Shown: positions 15,389 through 24,587, counted from the stretch's first letter. The stretch: 37,338 nt of DNA from COMBO-56-21 sp038852315 (GCA_038852315.1 JAWCKF010000017.1:1-37338); one strand, 5' to 3'. A program made the numbers and translations. The notes: generated by a model not told the origin, from the letters alone.

Positions 15389-16582
15389 ATGCACCCAGCG
15401 GAACACCTGCGCGGGACCAAGAGCAAGAAGCTCATCGGACGGAAGATAGTGCTCGGAGTGACGGGCAGCATCGCGGCTGTCGAATGCGTGAAGCTGTGCC
15501 ACGAGCTCGTCAGGAACGGAGCCGACGTCCACGCTGTGATGTCGAAAGACGCTCAGACGATCATCCATCCTTGGGCCCTCGAGTTCGCAACGGGCAACCC
15601 CGTGACCACGGAGATAGACGGTAGAGCGCAGCACGTGGCACTGTGTGGAGAGGTCCCTGACAGGGCGGATTTGATGCTGATAGCTCCAGCAACCGCGAAC
15701 ACGATATCCAAGATCGCCTGTGGGATCGACGACACGCCTGTCACGACCTTCGCGACCACCGCTCTGGGTTCCGGCATCCCCATGATCATCGTGCCCGCCA
15801 TGCACGGATCGATGATGAACCACAGGATAGTCCTCGAGAACATAGAGAAGCTCAAGAGGCTCGGCGTCACGATACTGATGCCCAAGATCGAAGAGGCGAA
15901 GGCCAAGATGCCGTCGATAGACTACATCGTCTCCTCTGTCATCTCGGCCGTGGGCAAGCACGATCTGGTCGGCAAGAAGGTGCTGGTGATAGCGGGCTCA
16001 ACGGAAGAGCCGATCGACGATATCAGGGTGGTCACGAACAGGAGTTCGGGTGAAACCGGGATAGAGCTGGCCAGGGCGGCGTTCGAGCGGGGGGCGGAGG
16101 TGGAGCTCTGGATGGGCAGGAGCGAGCTCGAAACCCCTTCGTACATCAACACCACCCGGTTCACTAGCTTCGAGAGTCTTGCATCGATGGCCGACAGGAT
16201 CGACCACGACATTGTGTTGTTCCCGGCTGCCGTGTCCGACTACTCTCCCCAGAAGGTCCCCGGGAAGATAGCCTCGGACAAGGACACTCTCACGGTCGTG
16301 ATGAAGAGGAACCCGAAGCTCATCGACCGCATGAGAGGCAGGTTCGTGGTCGGCTTCAAGGCGATGTCCCGTGTCGAAGAGGACGAGCTCCTGGCAGAGG
16401 CGCAGGCCCTGATGGATCGGTCCGAGTGCAGGATGGTAGTGGCCAACGTCATCGAGGACGTGAAGAGGGGTCGGACCAAGGTCATCCTTGTGGGCCCAGG
16501 CGGTGCCAAGGAGCAGCTGGAGGGCACGAAGGCGGAGGTCGCGGACAGGATAATGGATGCTGTCGTAAGGATGATCCGATGA
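15389..16582 (+). CDS. coaBC: bifunctional phosphopantothenoylcysteine decarboxylase / phosphopantothenate-cysteine ligase
   Basis: Makes 4'-phosphopantetheine in CoA synthesis: the C-terminal CoaB half joins 4'-phosphopantothenate to cysteine, and the N-terminal CoaC half is an FMN-dependent decarboxylase. 397 aa, full length. CoaC part: LGVTGSIAAVECVKL (FMN phosphate loop), APATANTISKIACGIDD, and the PAMHGSM segment. CoaB part from about residue 195: VLVIAGSTEEPIDDIRVVTNRSSG, the AAVSDYSP motif, and KRNPKLID. Overlaps pantoate kinase by ATGA, so two CoA-pathway genes are coupled. Confidence 0.94.
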   Translation: MHPAEHLRGTKSKKLIGRKIVLGVTGSIAAVECVKLCHELVRNGADVHAVMSKDAQTIIHPWALEFATGNPVTTEIDGRAQHVALCGEVPDRADLMLIAPATANTISKIACGIDDTPVTTFATTALGSGIPMIIVPAMHGSMMNHRIVLENIEKLKRLGVTILMPKIEEAKAKMPSIDYIVSSVISAVGKHDLVGKKVLVIAGSTEEPIDDIRVVTNRSSGETGIELARAAFERGAEVELWMGRSELETPSYINTTRFTSFESLASMADRIDHDIVLFPAAVSDYSPQKVPGKIASDKDTLTVVMKRNPKLIDRMRGRFVVGFKAMSRVEEDELLAEAQALMDRSECRMVVANVIEDVKRGRTKVILVGPGGAKEQLEGTKAEVADRIMDAVVRMIR

Positions 16583-17442
16583 GAAAGGCCAGGGCGTTCT
16601 GCCCAGGACACGTCACCGCCTTTTTCGAGGTCTGCCGAACGAGGGATCCTCTATCGACGGGCTCGCGCGGCGCGGGAATCTGCCTCTCCCTGGGCGCAAC
16701 GAGCGAAGTGACCTTTTCGGAAGCATCCGGGCGGAGCATAGAGGTGACCTTGGACGGGCGTCCTGTCCGCGCTCCGGTGACGGTGGATGCTGTCTCGAGG
16801 CTGCTGGGAGACAGGTGCGGGGCCGTGAGCGTTCGCACCAGGCACGACCTACCCGTGGGCCAGGGCTTTGGAATGAGCGCCGCGGGGGCCCTCTCGGCCG
16901 CGTTCGCGCTGGCAAGCATCCTCAGAGAGAGCAAGCAGCGTGCATTCGAGGTGGCACACGAGGCCGAGGTTCTCAGGGGAGGTGGCCTCGGGGACGTCGC
17001 GGCATTGTACCGGGGAGGCGTGACGGTCCGCGAGAGGCCTGGCCTCCCGCCCATAGGCAAGGTTAGACGCGTGCCTGGGGCGCCGGAGCTTGTGCTCTGC
17101 GTTGTGGGGAGGCCGATCCGCACGAAGACGGTGCTATCCCATCCGGGAAAGGTGCGCGCAATCAACAGTATCGGTGGTAGGCTCGTCGACGAGATGCTGA
17201 AGCGCCCCTCGGTCAGCACCCTCATGGAACTCGCGAACGATTTCGCCCTAGCATCTGGTCTAGCCACGAAGCGCGTGCTGCGGGCAATCAAGGCGGCATC
17301 GGCCCACGGCGTCGCGAGCATGGCCATGCTGGGGAACTCGGTCTTCGCTGTCGGGGATGTCGATGCTCTTGATGAGGTCCTCTCAGCATGTGGCAGGACC
17401 TACAGGTGCAATGTGGACGTGGCAGGCCCTCGCACGGTCTGA
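16579..17442 (+). CDS. pantoate kinase (GHMP family)
   Basis: Archaeal CoA-pathway enzyme that phosphorylates pantoate to 4-phosphopantoate, before condensation with beta-alanine. 287 aa from the ATG overlapping the coaBC stop. The N-terminus ARAFCPGHVTAFFEV is the family's typical start; the GHMP ATP loop is LPVGQGFGMSAAGALS. The frame is open upstream inside coaBC but has no homology there. Coupling to coaBC supports the assignment. Phosphopantothenate synthetase, the enzyme between these two steps, is not in the window. Confidence 0.9.
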   Translation: MRKARAFCPGHVTAFFEVCRTRDPLSTGSRGAGICLSLGATSEVTFSEASGRSIEVTLDGRPVRAPVTVDAVSRLLGDRCGAVSVRTRHDLPVGQGFGMSAAGALSAAFALASILRESKQRAFEVAHEAEVLRGGGLGDVAALYRGGVTVRERPGLPPIGKVRRVPGAPELVLCVVGRPIRTKTVLSHPGKVRAINSIGGRLVDEMLKRPSVSTLMELANDFALASGLATKRVLRAIKAASAHGVASMAMLGNSVFAVGDVDALDEVLSACGRTYRCNVDVAGPRTV

Positions 17443-17449
17443 GGCGACC

Positions 17450-17812
17450 TCAGGCAGCTCTCAGCACAAGGAATATCAGGCCGACGAGGAACAGGGCAGC
17501 CCCCACAGCCATGATAGCATACGATGCCAGGACAAGCCCCAACGACGCGCCGATGCCGTGGTCTTCCGCCCATGGGTCTTCAGACCACTCCGCGATCTCG
17601 CCCACGACCGACGCTCCGTACAAGATCCCGCCCAGGAGGCCGACTGCTATCCCGGCTATCATCAAATGCAGCGCGTGTTCCGACCACTTCGAGTGCTTCG
17701 CTTCGGCGGCCGGCTGGACGAACGACGTCGTCTGTTGCCTGAGCGGCTGTCCGCACACCTCGCAGAACGACGCCTGGTCCGGGCTTTCTCGTCCACAGGC
17801 TTGACACCTCAT
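17450..17812 (-). CDS. zinc-ribbon membrane protein, unknown function
   Basis: 120 aa. Starts with a zinc ribbon C-x2-C ... C-x2-C (MRCQACGRESPDQASFCEVCG), followed by a polar linker and two hydrophobic segments, HLMIAGIAVGLLGGILYGA and a C-terminal SYAIMAVGAALFLVGLIFL. Likely a small membrane protein with a cytosolic zinc ribbon, a common archaeal architecture without a defined role. ATG 17810-17812 is preferred over one 21 bases upstream because GAGGGAAAGG precedes it. A TATA-like GTATAATC lies at about 17845-17852. It is convergent with pantoate kinase. Confidence 0.7.
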   Translation of the reverse strand: MRCQACGRESPDQASFCEVCGQPLRQQTTSFVQPAAEAKHSKWSEHALHLMIAGIAVGLLGGILYGASVVGEIAEWSEDPWAEDHGIGASLGLVLASYAIMAVGAALFLVGLIFLVLRAA

Positions 17813-17890
17813 GCCTTTCCCTCGTGTCTCCACATTCTTCAGAGATTATACGCTTTTTCCTGGAATGCCGAACAGAAACTGGCGAGGCTG

Positions 17891-18193
17891 TCACTCGAAC
17901 AAGGTGAAGAGCTTGTCGTCCTTCCCCACGTCGAACAGGCCTATCCTCGCTCCGCAATCGAGCCACCCGTGCGCGTAGTTGACGCACGCAAACGAGTTCA
18001 CCAGGTCCCCCCTCGAGTAGAACTCCTTCGCGTCATCGAAGTATGCCCTCGCCATCTTCAGGAAGTCATCGGCCAGCTTTCGGGCGAAGGACCTTTCAGG
18101 CGCGACCACCCTCAGCCTGGCCAAGGCCTCTGAGGTTATGGACAAGTACCTCTCGACCTTCTCCTCTGTGAGCACGGCACCCTTTCCCTTCAT
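17891..18193 (-). CDS. DUF357-family protein
   Basis: 100 aa, helical. Matches the archaeal DUF357 pattern: ARAYFDDAKEFYSRGD, then CVNYAHGWLDCGARIGLFDV, ending DDKLFTLFE. Function unknown; distantly similar small helical proteins bind nucleotidyl partners, but nothing here proves that. It starts 2 bases after the HerA stop, so it is co-transcribed with the helicase. Confidence 0.82.
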   Translation of the reverse strand: MKGKGAVLTEEKVERYLSITSEALARLRVVAPERSFARKLADDFLKMARAYFDDAKEFYSRGDLVNSFACVNYAHGWLDCGARIGLFDVGKDDKLFTLFE

Positions 18194-18195
18194 CT

Positions 18196-19785
18196 CTACA
18201 TCCTTCTCGATGGGATGACCTCGACGCTCTCTCCGCCGTGCTTGGATTCCCGCGGCCGTATCTCGACCAGGAGCGGCATGGACACACCGCCGCCCGTGAC
18301 TATTGCCGAGCCTATAGGGAGCCTCTGTATCTCATCCTCCATTCCCTGCGTCAGCCCCTCGATGGATGAGGCGATGGCCTTCAGGTCGTTCGGGTTCGTG
18401 ACCTTGAGTATGATCTGCGTGTTGCACTGGCTGAGGACGTTCTTGTCCACCTTCGCCGCCCTCTGCGTTATGATCATCAGACCCAACCCGAACTTCCGGC
18501 CCTCGGATGCGATGGTCCTGAAGATCTTCGAGCAGGCCGCCTGGCCCTGCTGCGGGCAGAAGTTGTGGGCCTCCTCCACGACAAGCATCATCGGCGGTAT
18601 CTTGTCCAGCTTCCTGAGTTCGAACAAGGCCGTGCCGATCCTGTTCACAATGAGTTCCTGAATGTCGGGCGGCGTACCCCTGAGGTTGATTATGGTGCAC
18701 CTTCCCTTCTGTATCAGCTCGTCGATCTTGGTGCCCTGGTCCGCGAAGACGTCGATCTCGTTGAGATACTCGAGCTCGGTGATCAGCGTACCCACGGACG
18801 CTTCCCCAGACTGCTCCAGCACGGCGATGATGTCCTGCAGGGAGTAGTTGCCCTTGGTTTCCTTCAAGACATCTATCGCCTTCCTGAGCATCGTGAGGAA
18901 GGACCGGACGTTCTTGATGTTCGTTAGGCCGAGAATCTCCCTCGCATCCAAGTTGTGGAGCGTGAACTTGAGGGGCTTCGCGCCCCTGTTTATGTTGGTG
19001 TCAGTTGCGAACTCGATTATCTTGTCGTCATATCCCCGCGGGGTTACACCGAAGTCCCTCGTGGTCTTCTTGATCGTGCCTTTGTGCTTCATGCTGGAGT
19101 ACTCGCCGTGAGGGTCTATCACGCACACCGTGACGTCGTGTTTCATAAGCTCTTCGATGATGGCCCCGGAGCAGTAGGACTTACCGCCGCCCGTCTTGCT
19201 GAGTATGCAAACGTGCTTCTGGACCATGAGATTGATGTCCAGCTCGACACGTATGTCGTGGCCAGAGAGCAGGCCGATGTAGGCGCCAGTCTCCTTGTTC
19301 TCCTCGAGGCCCACGACCTTCTTTATGAGGTCCTCCTGGGCGCGGTACACCACAGAGCCTGCCTTGAGGGGCGTGCGGGGTACCTGGAGCAGGTTCCTAT
19401 CGTCCCTGTAACCCACAATCGAAACGACGGCGATCTCCTTCTCATCAATCGGAACCGGCGTTCCGCTCCTGATCTCTGAGACGCCATCTATTGTCAGGTT
19501 CGTCTTCCGCTCGATCTCGGACACCTGTCCGAGCACGAACCCCACCAGCTCGTGCTGGACTTGGACGTATTCCATCTTCTCGAGAGGTGCAGTCACGCCG
19601 CAGTTGAACTGCAGGGTGCCCACGTTGCCGAAGATGATGCCGACGGGCTCGAGGTCCGCGGTCTTTGTGGACTTTCTCCTCGGTTTCGCCTCCGGGTGCT
19701 GGTCGGGCTGAGGCACCCGCGCATCAGGTGGCGATGCGTTGTGCTGATAAGGGTACGGCTGACCGATACTCATCTCCAAGTGCAT
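18196..19785 (-). CDS. herA: HerA-family ATPase/helicase
   Basis: 529 aa. A HAS-barrel-like N-terminal domain (GIIFGNVGTLQFN onward) precedes a FtsK/HerA RecA-type ATPase with Walker A SKTGGGKS (about 196-203), VCVIDPHGEY, Walker B MMLVVEEAHNF and a sensor-like LMIITQRAAKVDKNVLSQCN. HerA is a hexameric DNA translocase that works with NurA nuclease and Mre11-Rad50 in end resection. None of those partners is adjacent; DUF357 is. A proline-rich, charged extension of about 40 residues precedes the barrel. ATG 19783-19785 is likeliest given a TATA box about 40 bp upstream; an ATG 12 bases downstream is possible. Confidence 0.88.
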   Translation of the reverse strand: MHLEMSIGQPYPYQHNASPPDARVPQPDQHPEAKPRRKSTKTADLEPVGIIFGNVGTLQFNCGVTAPLEKMEYVQVQHELVGFVLGQVSEIERKTNLTIDGVSEIRSGTPVPIDEKEIAVVSIVGYRDDRNLLQVPRTPLKAGSVVYRAQEDLIKKVVGLEENKETGAYIGLLSGHDIRVELDINLMVQKHVCILSKTGGGKSYCSGAIIEELMKHDVTVCVIDPHGEYSSMKHKGTIKKTTRDFGVTPRGYDDKIIEFATDTNINRGAKPLKFTLHNLDAREILGLTNIKNVRSFLTMLRKAIDVLKETKGNYSLQDIIAVLEQSGEASVGTLITELEYLNEIDVFADQGTKIDELIQKGRCTIINLRGTPPDIQELIVNRIGTALFELRKLDKIPPMMLVVEEAHNFCPQQGQAACSKIFRTIASEGRKFGLGLMIITQRAAKVDKNVLSQCNTQIILKVTNPNDLKAIASSIEGLTQGMEDEIQRLPIGSAIVTGGGVSMPLLVEIRPRESKHGGESVEVIPSRRM

Positions 19786-19819
19786 CCCATCTTGGCTGGA
19801 CTCAATAACGCCGTAGACT

Positions 19820-19829
19820 CTATTTATCT
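19820..19829 (-). promoter_or_regulatory. putative TATA box of herA
   Basis: AGATAAATAG on the minus strand in the divergent region with prs; predicted start of transcription is near 19800, just before the chosen herA ATG. Confidence 0.4.
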
Positions 19830-19913
19830 TTTCCTGACGGCGTGAATGGGCAAGCGGCTCCCCCGTTTCGGTCAAGTTTTTGAACGGGCACCGCATACCC
19901 TGCGGCCGGTAGC

Positions 19914-20768
19914 ATGTTCGTGGTAGGTGGCTCGGCCTCTCAGTCGCTGTCGAAGGAGCTGGCGAAAAGCCTGAAGGCGCGCCTAGCGAAGGTCGAGGTG
20001 AGACGGTTTCCAGACGACGAATGCTATGTGAGGATTGAAGACGACCTATCTGACGAGGATGTCTTCATCGTGCAGACGACATGGCCTGACCGGAACATCA
20101 TCGAGTTGTTCCTCCTCCAGGACGCAGTCCGTGAGTTCGAGGTCTCGTCGCTGACGACGGTGGTACCCTATTTCGGGTACGCACGCCAGGATAAGCAGTT
20201 CAAACCAGGAGAGCCCATCAGCGCGAGGGCGATAGCGAGGCTCATTCAGGCGAACACCGACGAGTTCATCACGGTCGACGTCCACGCGGAAAGCGTGATA
20301 GACTGGTTCGACAGCATACCCGCGAGGAACGTTTCGGCTTACCGCGAGGTCGGGAGGTACCTCAGGGGCATCGGGATAGAGCTAGTGCTGTCGCCCGACG
20401 AGGGCAGAGCCGAGAACGCAAAGCGCGTGGCTGAGGTGGCCAAGTGCGATTCCGATTACCTCGTCAAGGAGAGGATCGACGGAGAGACTGTGACGATGGC
20501 GCCGAAAGAACTCGACGCGAATGGCCGGAAGGTCGCGATCGTTGACGACATCATATCCACCGGCGGGACCATCGTGAAAGCGGCCGAGCAGTTGCGGGCG
20601 CAGGGTGCGGCGAAGATATTCGCAGTGTGCACGCACGGCGTGTTCGCGGGCAATGCGATTCCCAGATTGGAGGCTGTGTGCGACGGCATCTGCACCACGG
20701 ACACCATCGAGAATCCCAAGGCGTGCATCACGGTCGCTCCTGAGATAGCCAGGATTGCCAGGGACTGA
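19914..20768 (+). CDS. prs: ribose-phosphate diphosphokinase (PRPP synthase)
   Basis: Makes PRPP from ribose 5-phosphate and ATP for purine, pyrimidine, histidine and tryptophan synthesis. 284 aa, the archaeal (class III-like) length. Motifs: FPDDECYVRI, PYFGYARQDKQFKPGEPISA (ATP flexible region), VDVHAESV and the PRPP loop IVDDIISTGGTI. A T-rich stretch at 19874-19884 may be its promoter. proS follows after a 52-bp gap with its own TATA box. Confidence 0.94.
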   Translation: MFVVGGSASQSLSKELAKSLKARLAKVEVRRFPDDECYVRIEDDLSDEDVFIVQTTWPDRNIIELFLLQDAVREFEVSSLTTVVPYFGYARQDKQFKPGEPISARAIARLIQANTDEFITVDVHAESVIDWFDSIPARNVSAYREVGRYLRGIGIELVLSPDEGRAENAKRVAEVAKCDSDYLVKERIDGETVTMAPKELDANGRKVAIVDDIISTGGTIVKAAEQLRAQGAAKIFAVCTHGVFAGNAIPRLEAVCDGICTTDTIENPKACITVAPEIARIARD

Positions 20769-20785
20769 GAGTGACCACACCACAA

Positions 20786-20795
20786 TCTACATAAG
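20786..20795 (+). promoter_or_regulatory. TATA box of proS
   Basis: TCTACATAAG centred about 31 bp before the proS ATG at 20821; fits a leaderless transcript and rules out the longer open frame. Confidence 0.45.
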
Positions 20796-20820
20796 TCCCT
20801 CCAGGATTCTCGGCCACGCC

Positions 20821-22218
20821 ATGAAGAAGGCCGAAGACTTCAGCGAGTGGTATAACGAGATAGTGGAGCGGGCCAACCTCACGGACAAGCGCTACCCCGT
20901 CAAAGGCATGAACGTCTGGACACCATATGGCTGGAAGATCATGCAGGCGATCGACTCCCACATAAGGCAGGAGTTCGACGCGACGGGGCACAACGAGGTC
21001 TGCTTCCCCCTTCTGATACCCGAGGACCAGTTCGCGAAGGAGAAGGAGCACATAAAGGGGTTCGACGCCGAGGTCTTCTGGGTTACCCATGCTGGTCTGA
21101 ACCCGCTGGACGTGAGGCTCCTGCTCAGGCCGACCAGCGAGACGGCCATGTACCCCATCTTCTCGCTCTGGATCAGGTCGCACGCTGACCTGCCATTGAA
21201 GACCTATCAGATAGTCAACACCTTCAGGTATGAGACCAAGCAAACTAGGGCGTTCATCCGGGTGCGCGAGATACACTTCTTCGAATCTCACACTTGTCAC
21301 GCAGACTTCGAGGACGCCGAGAGGCAGGTGAGGGAGGACTTCGAGATACTCGCGAGGCTGGCGAAGAAGCTGTGCCTCCCGTACAAACTCCTGAGGCGGA
21401 CCGACTGGGACAAGTTCCCGGGGGCAGACTATACCGTGGGCATAGACACCCTCCTCCCGAACGGCCGGAGCCTCCAGCTGGGTTCGATACACCAGTACAG
21501 GGAGAACTTCTCCCGTCCCTACGACATCAAGTACGAGGACGAAAAGGGCGAGCACAGGTATGTGCACCAGACCACCTTTGGGATGAGCGAGCGATTGGTG
21601 GGGGCCATCGTGGCGATCCACGGGGACGACAAGGGCCTCGTCCTGCCGCCTGACGTAGCTACCAACCAGGTCGTGATAGTGCCGGTGCTGGCGAAGGGAT
21701 ACACGGAGGCGGTAGAGGGCGAGGCTAGGAGGCTCTTCGAAGAGCTCCGGAGGGCGGGCATCAGGGTCCATCTGGACGAGAGAGATGTCAGGCCAGGCGT
21801 CAAGTACTACGACTGGGAGCTGAAAGGCGTCCCGCTGAGACTCGAGCTGGGCAGGAAGGACATAGAGATGGGAAAGGTGACCTTCGTCAGGAGAGATACG
21901 GGCGAGAAGTCCCTCAGGGACAGGGCAAAGGTGGTCGACGAGGTCAAGGCCATGCTATCGGAGATCGCCCACGACATGCTCGCTAGGGCTCAGAGAGAGA
22001 TGGATGCCAACACGATAACGGTGACCCACCTGGACGGTCTCCCCGAGAAGATGATCAGGACTGGCTGGTGCGGCAGCGCCGACTGCGGACACGAGATCGA
22101 AGCACGGTCCGACATGAACATACTCGGCACACCCGTCGACGGCGAGGCTTTCGAGGGCAATTGTGTGATATGCGGGAAGCCGACCAGATCGGTGGTTTAT
22201 CTCGCGAAAGCCATGTGA
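20821..22218 (+). CDS. proS: prolyl-tRNA synthetase, archaeal/eukaryotic type
   Basis: Class II synthetase that charges tRNA-Pro. 465 aa. Begins KKAEDFSEWYNEIVERANL, as in archaeal ProRS. Class II motif 2 is visible in NTFRYETKQTRAFIRVREIHFFE; the anticodon-binding domain follows after VVIVPV; the C-terminal zinc-binding-like domain contains GWCGSADCGHEIE and a second CxxC (NCVICGKP). The open frame starts earlier at 20755 inside the prs end, but the TATA box and homology support the ATG at 20821. Confidence 0.94.
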   Translation: MKKAEDFSEWYNEIVERANLTDKRYPVKGMNVWTPYGWKIMQAIDSHIRQEFDATGHNEVCFPLLIPEDQFAKEKEHIKGFDAEVFWVTHAGLNPLDVRLLLRPTSETAMYPIFSLWIRSHADLPLKTYQIVNTFRYETKQTRAFIRVREIHFFESHTCHADFEDAERQVREDFEILARLAKKLCLPYKLLRRTDWDKFPGADYTVGIDTLLPNGRSLQLGSIHQYRENFSRPYDIKYEDEKGEHRYVHQTTFGMSERLVGAIVAIHGDDKGLVLPPDVATNQVVIVPVLAKGYTEAVEGEARRLFEELRRAGIRVHLDERDVRPGVKYYDWELKGVPLRLELGRKDIEMGKVTFVRRDTGEKSLRDRAKVVDEVKAMLSEIAHDMLARAQREMDANTITVTHLDGLPEKMIRTGWCGSADCGHEIEARSDMNILGTPVDGEAFEGNCVICGKPTRSVVYLAKAM

Positions 22219-22227
22219 ATGCAGTGG

Positions 22228-22455
22228 TCAGTCACCCTTAAGAACCGGCTTTCGCGTAAGGAGCAAGCCCAGGATACCGAACACAATCAGGGGGACGTAG
22301 ACCGTGTATATCCCTATGTTGCCGCTGTTGAAAGGATACCAGGTATCGTATAGCAGACCCCAAGCCCAGTATACTGACAAGCCGGCTATAAGCAGCAGTG
22401 CGGACAGCACCGTGAGCGCCCTCCTCTGGAACTCGGCGGTCTCTGGGTCAGCCAT
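22228..22455 (-). CDS. small two-helix membrane protein, unknown
   Basis: 75 aa from ATG 22453-22455. Two hydrophobic segments, LTVLSALLLIAGLSVYWAWGLLY and the C-terminal YTVYVPLIVFGILGLLL, separated by a short polar loop. No family recognised. A good TATA box (ATTTATAC, minus strand, 22478-22485) lies 27 bp before this ATG, fitting a leaderless message; a TTG four codons upstream is less likely. Convergent with proS. Confidence 0.6.
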   Translation of the reverse strand: MADPETAEFQRRALTVLSALLLIAGLSVYWAWGLLYDTWYPFNSGNIGIYTVYVPLIVFGILGLLLTRKPVLKGD

Positions 22456-22477
22456 CGGCGCGACCAACGAGTTGGCC

Positions 22478-22485
22478 GTATAAAT
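22478..22485 (-). promoter_or_regulatory. TATA box of the small membrane protein gene
   Basis: ATTTATAC on the minus strand, centred 27 bp before the ATG at 22455. Confidence 0.5.
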
Positions 22486-22545
22486 TCGTTTCTAATCACC
22501 CGGCCCAACCGCCCCTCCGCCAGTCGAGGAGAACCCTTATGATGG

Positions 22546-22561
22546 GGATAAGACATTATCC
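22546..22561. promoter_or_regulatory. palindrome in the peptide-transporter promoter region
   Basis: GGATAA, spacer GACA, TTATCC: a perfect 6-bp inverted repeat. It sits just after a possible TATA element (CCTTATGAT, about 22535-22543) and before the leader of the transporter operon, a good site for a repressor. Binding protein unknown. Confidence 0.4.
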
Positions 22562-22637
22562 AGCTGGTAAGAGGCTCAGATGAGCCTGAGAGCCTCCTTG
22601 GAGGACAAGTGGGAGCCTGTCAGCACTACGCGCAGCA

Positions 22638-24587
22638 ATGGACTCGTGCGTCAGAATCAGAACGAATGACAGCCCCGCAGCGCCGGCGTTTTTGCCCGCC
22701 CTTCCCGCGCTAGCCATCGCCGCCCTGCTTATCGCGACATGCATCCCCGCAGGGTGGGTCGTGGAAGATGCGCGGGCCGCGGAACAGAAGGTCCTGCGCT
22801 GGGGCATGTTCGAGGGCATAGACAGTCTGAACCCGTTCATAGGCGTCAACGACAACGCCTACATCTTCTACGGGCTAATCTACGACTACCTCGTGGCCGT
22901 GGACCAGGACCTGAACCCCAAGCCGAACCTGGCGGTGAGCTGGAACATCGTGCCCGACGAGGAGCCGTACGGCAGCGTATGGCAATACAACCTCACGCGA
23001 AACGCCTACTGGCACGACGGCGAGCCTTTCGACGCAGATGATGTGGTCTTCACCGTCAACTACCAGATCGGACCCAATTACGATAGCATGTGGGCCTACC
23101 AGCCCTACACGATATTCATAAAGTCGGTCCAGAAGGTGGACGACTACACTGTGAGGATCGAGTTCAAGAACATCACGGGGCAGCGAGCGCCCTGTCCGTT
23201 TGGGGACAAGCTGATGATGCCCATAGTCCCCGAGCACATCTGGAGCGAGATAAGCGCATTCGATGCAGGCTTCTCGTACGAGAACAGGAAGCCAATAGGC
23301 ACCGGACCTTTCATGTGCACCGACAGCACCTGGCAAGAGTACCTCAACAGGAACGTCATGGTTTTGCTGGCGAACAAGGACTACCACGGCTGGGCCGACT
23401 ACGGCGAGCGCGTCAACTTCGACAGGCTCGAGCTGCACTTCTACCTCGAGCCGGTTTCGATGCTCACGGACATCCAGACAGGCAAGATCGACATGGCCAT
23501 GTTCAATGCGCCCAACTTCAAGAATCTCAACGCATGGCTTCTGAACCATCCGGATGCGCCCATCGACACTTGCGCGCGCTTGACCTGCACAAGCTACTCG
23601 ATCGACCTCCTCGTCTGCATGGAGGAGGATGCGGGCGCCAACACCAACCCCCTCAGGCTCGACCCAGCCGTCAGGAGGGCGATGGCCCACGCGATTGACA
23701 AGGAGTTCATCAGGGATTCCATCTATGCGGGCTATGCAGAGGTCGGTTCGACCATACTGAGCCCGATATATGACGAGTTCTGGTCGCCGGGGCCGACGGA
23801 GGCGTTCAACTACGACCTCGCGGCCGCGAACGCGACGCTCGATGCCGCGGGGTACGTCTGGAACGCCGAGCACACAAGACGCGTAGCGGGCCCTGACAAC
23901 CCGTGGTACCCTAACGGCGAACTCAAGTTCACTATCGTGGTTGAAGCGGAGCTTGTCGAGGACAGGGACACTGCCCTGTTCCTGCAGGACGAGTGGGCGA
24001 AGATCGGAATCGGCCTGGACATCATGATCGTAAGCACAGGCCAGTGGAACACCATCGTGTACAACTACAACTATGACCTGGCGATGTCATACTGGAGCGG
24101 CGACCCCGACCCCACCTACCTTCTCTTCGTCCAGACCACCTATTCCATAGGGGGATGGTCTGAGAACGCGTATTCGAACCCCGTGTATGACGAAACCTTC
24201 GTGAAATGCACCGAAACTCTCGACCCCGAGGAGCGCGCCCAGTACATGAAGGAATGCCAGAGAATCATGTACAACGACTGCGCGTTCATCGTAACCGTGT
24301 ATCCCTACGGCTGCTACGCGTGGCGGACCGACAGGTTCGAGGGATGGGGAGACTGGGAGGCGCATCCAGGCAGGTCGCTCTCCAACTACTGGACCGCCAA
24401 CCCGCTCTACTTCGAGCTCACCCCTCGAGTGACGGATCAGGATGGCGGACAGGGTGGCATATCAGCTACGGTCTATCTCGCCATCGGCGCGGCGGCCGCG
24501 GTCGCGACAGTCGCGGCTGTCGTGCTGCTGTTGCGCAGGAAACCTGGCAGGCCCAGGAAGGAAGAAGAGGAGATCAGGCTTCCGTAG
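22638..24587 (+). CDS. peptide ABC transporter substrate-binding protein (SBP family 5)
   Basis: 649 aa. Extracytoplasmic binding protein of the Dpp/Opp type. A hydrophobic signal (FLPALPALAIAALLIATCIPAG) is followed by the family start VLRWGMFEGIDSLNPF, then the WQYNLTRNAYWHDGEPFDADDVVFT motif and PIGTGPF. C-terminal anchor: an Ala/Val-rich helix (YLAIGAAAAVATVAAVVLLL) and an Arg/Lys/Glu-rich tail, so the protein is membrane-tethered at its C-terminus as in many archaea. No clear bacterial lipobox. No ribosome site precedes the ATG, so the start is uncertain. First gene of a three-gene transporter operon. Confidence 0.9.
   Translation: MDSCVRIRTNDSPAAPAFLPALPALAIAALLIATCIPAGWVVEDARAAEQKVLRWGMFEGIDSLNPFIGVNDNAYIFYGLIYDYLVAVDQDLNPKPNLAVSWNIVPDEEPYGSVWQYNLTRNAYWHDGEPFDADDVVFTVNYQIGPNYDSMWAYQPYTIFIKSVQKVDDYTVRIEFKNITGQRAPCPFGDKLMMPIVPEHIWSEISAFDAGFSYENRKPIGTGPFMCTDSTWQEYLNRNVMVLLANKDYHGWADYGERVNFDRLELHFYLEPVSMLTDIQTGKIDMAMFNAPNFKNLNAWLLNHPDAPIDTCARLTCTSYSIDLLVCMEEDAGANTNPLRLDPAVRRAMAHAIDKEFIRDSIYAGYAEVGSTILSPIYDEFWSPGPTEAFNYDLAAANATLDAAGYVWNAEHTRRVAGPDNPWYPNGELKFTIVVEAELVEDRDTALFLQDEWAKIGIGLDIMIVSTGQWNTIVYNYNYDLAMSYWSGDPDPTYLLFVQTTYSIGGWSENAYSNPVYDETFVKCTETLDPEERAQYMKECQRIMYNDCAFIVTVYPYGCYAWRTDRFEGWGDWEAHPGRSLSNYWTANPLYFELTPRVTDQDGGQGGISATVYLAIGAAAAVATVAAVVLLLRRKPGRPRKEEEEIRLP

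Noticed and set aside
20728..21771. Long minus-strand frame opposite proS
   Set aside because: Antisense of a clear prolyl-tRNA synthetase; low-complexity translation without family features.
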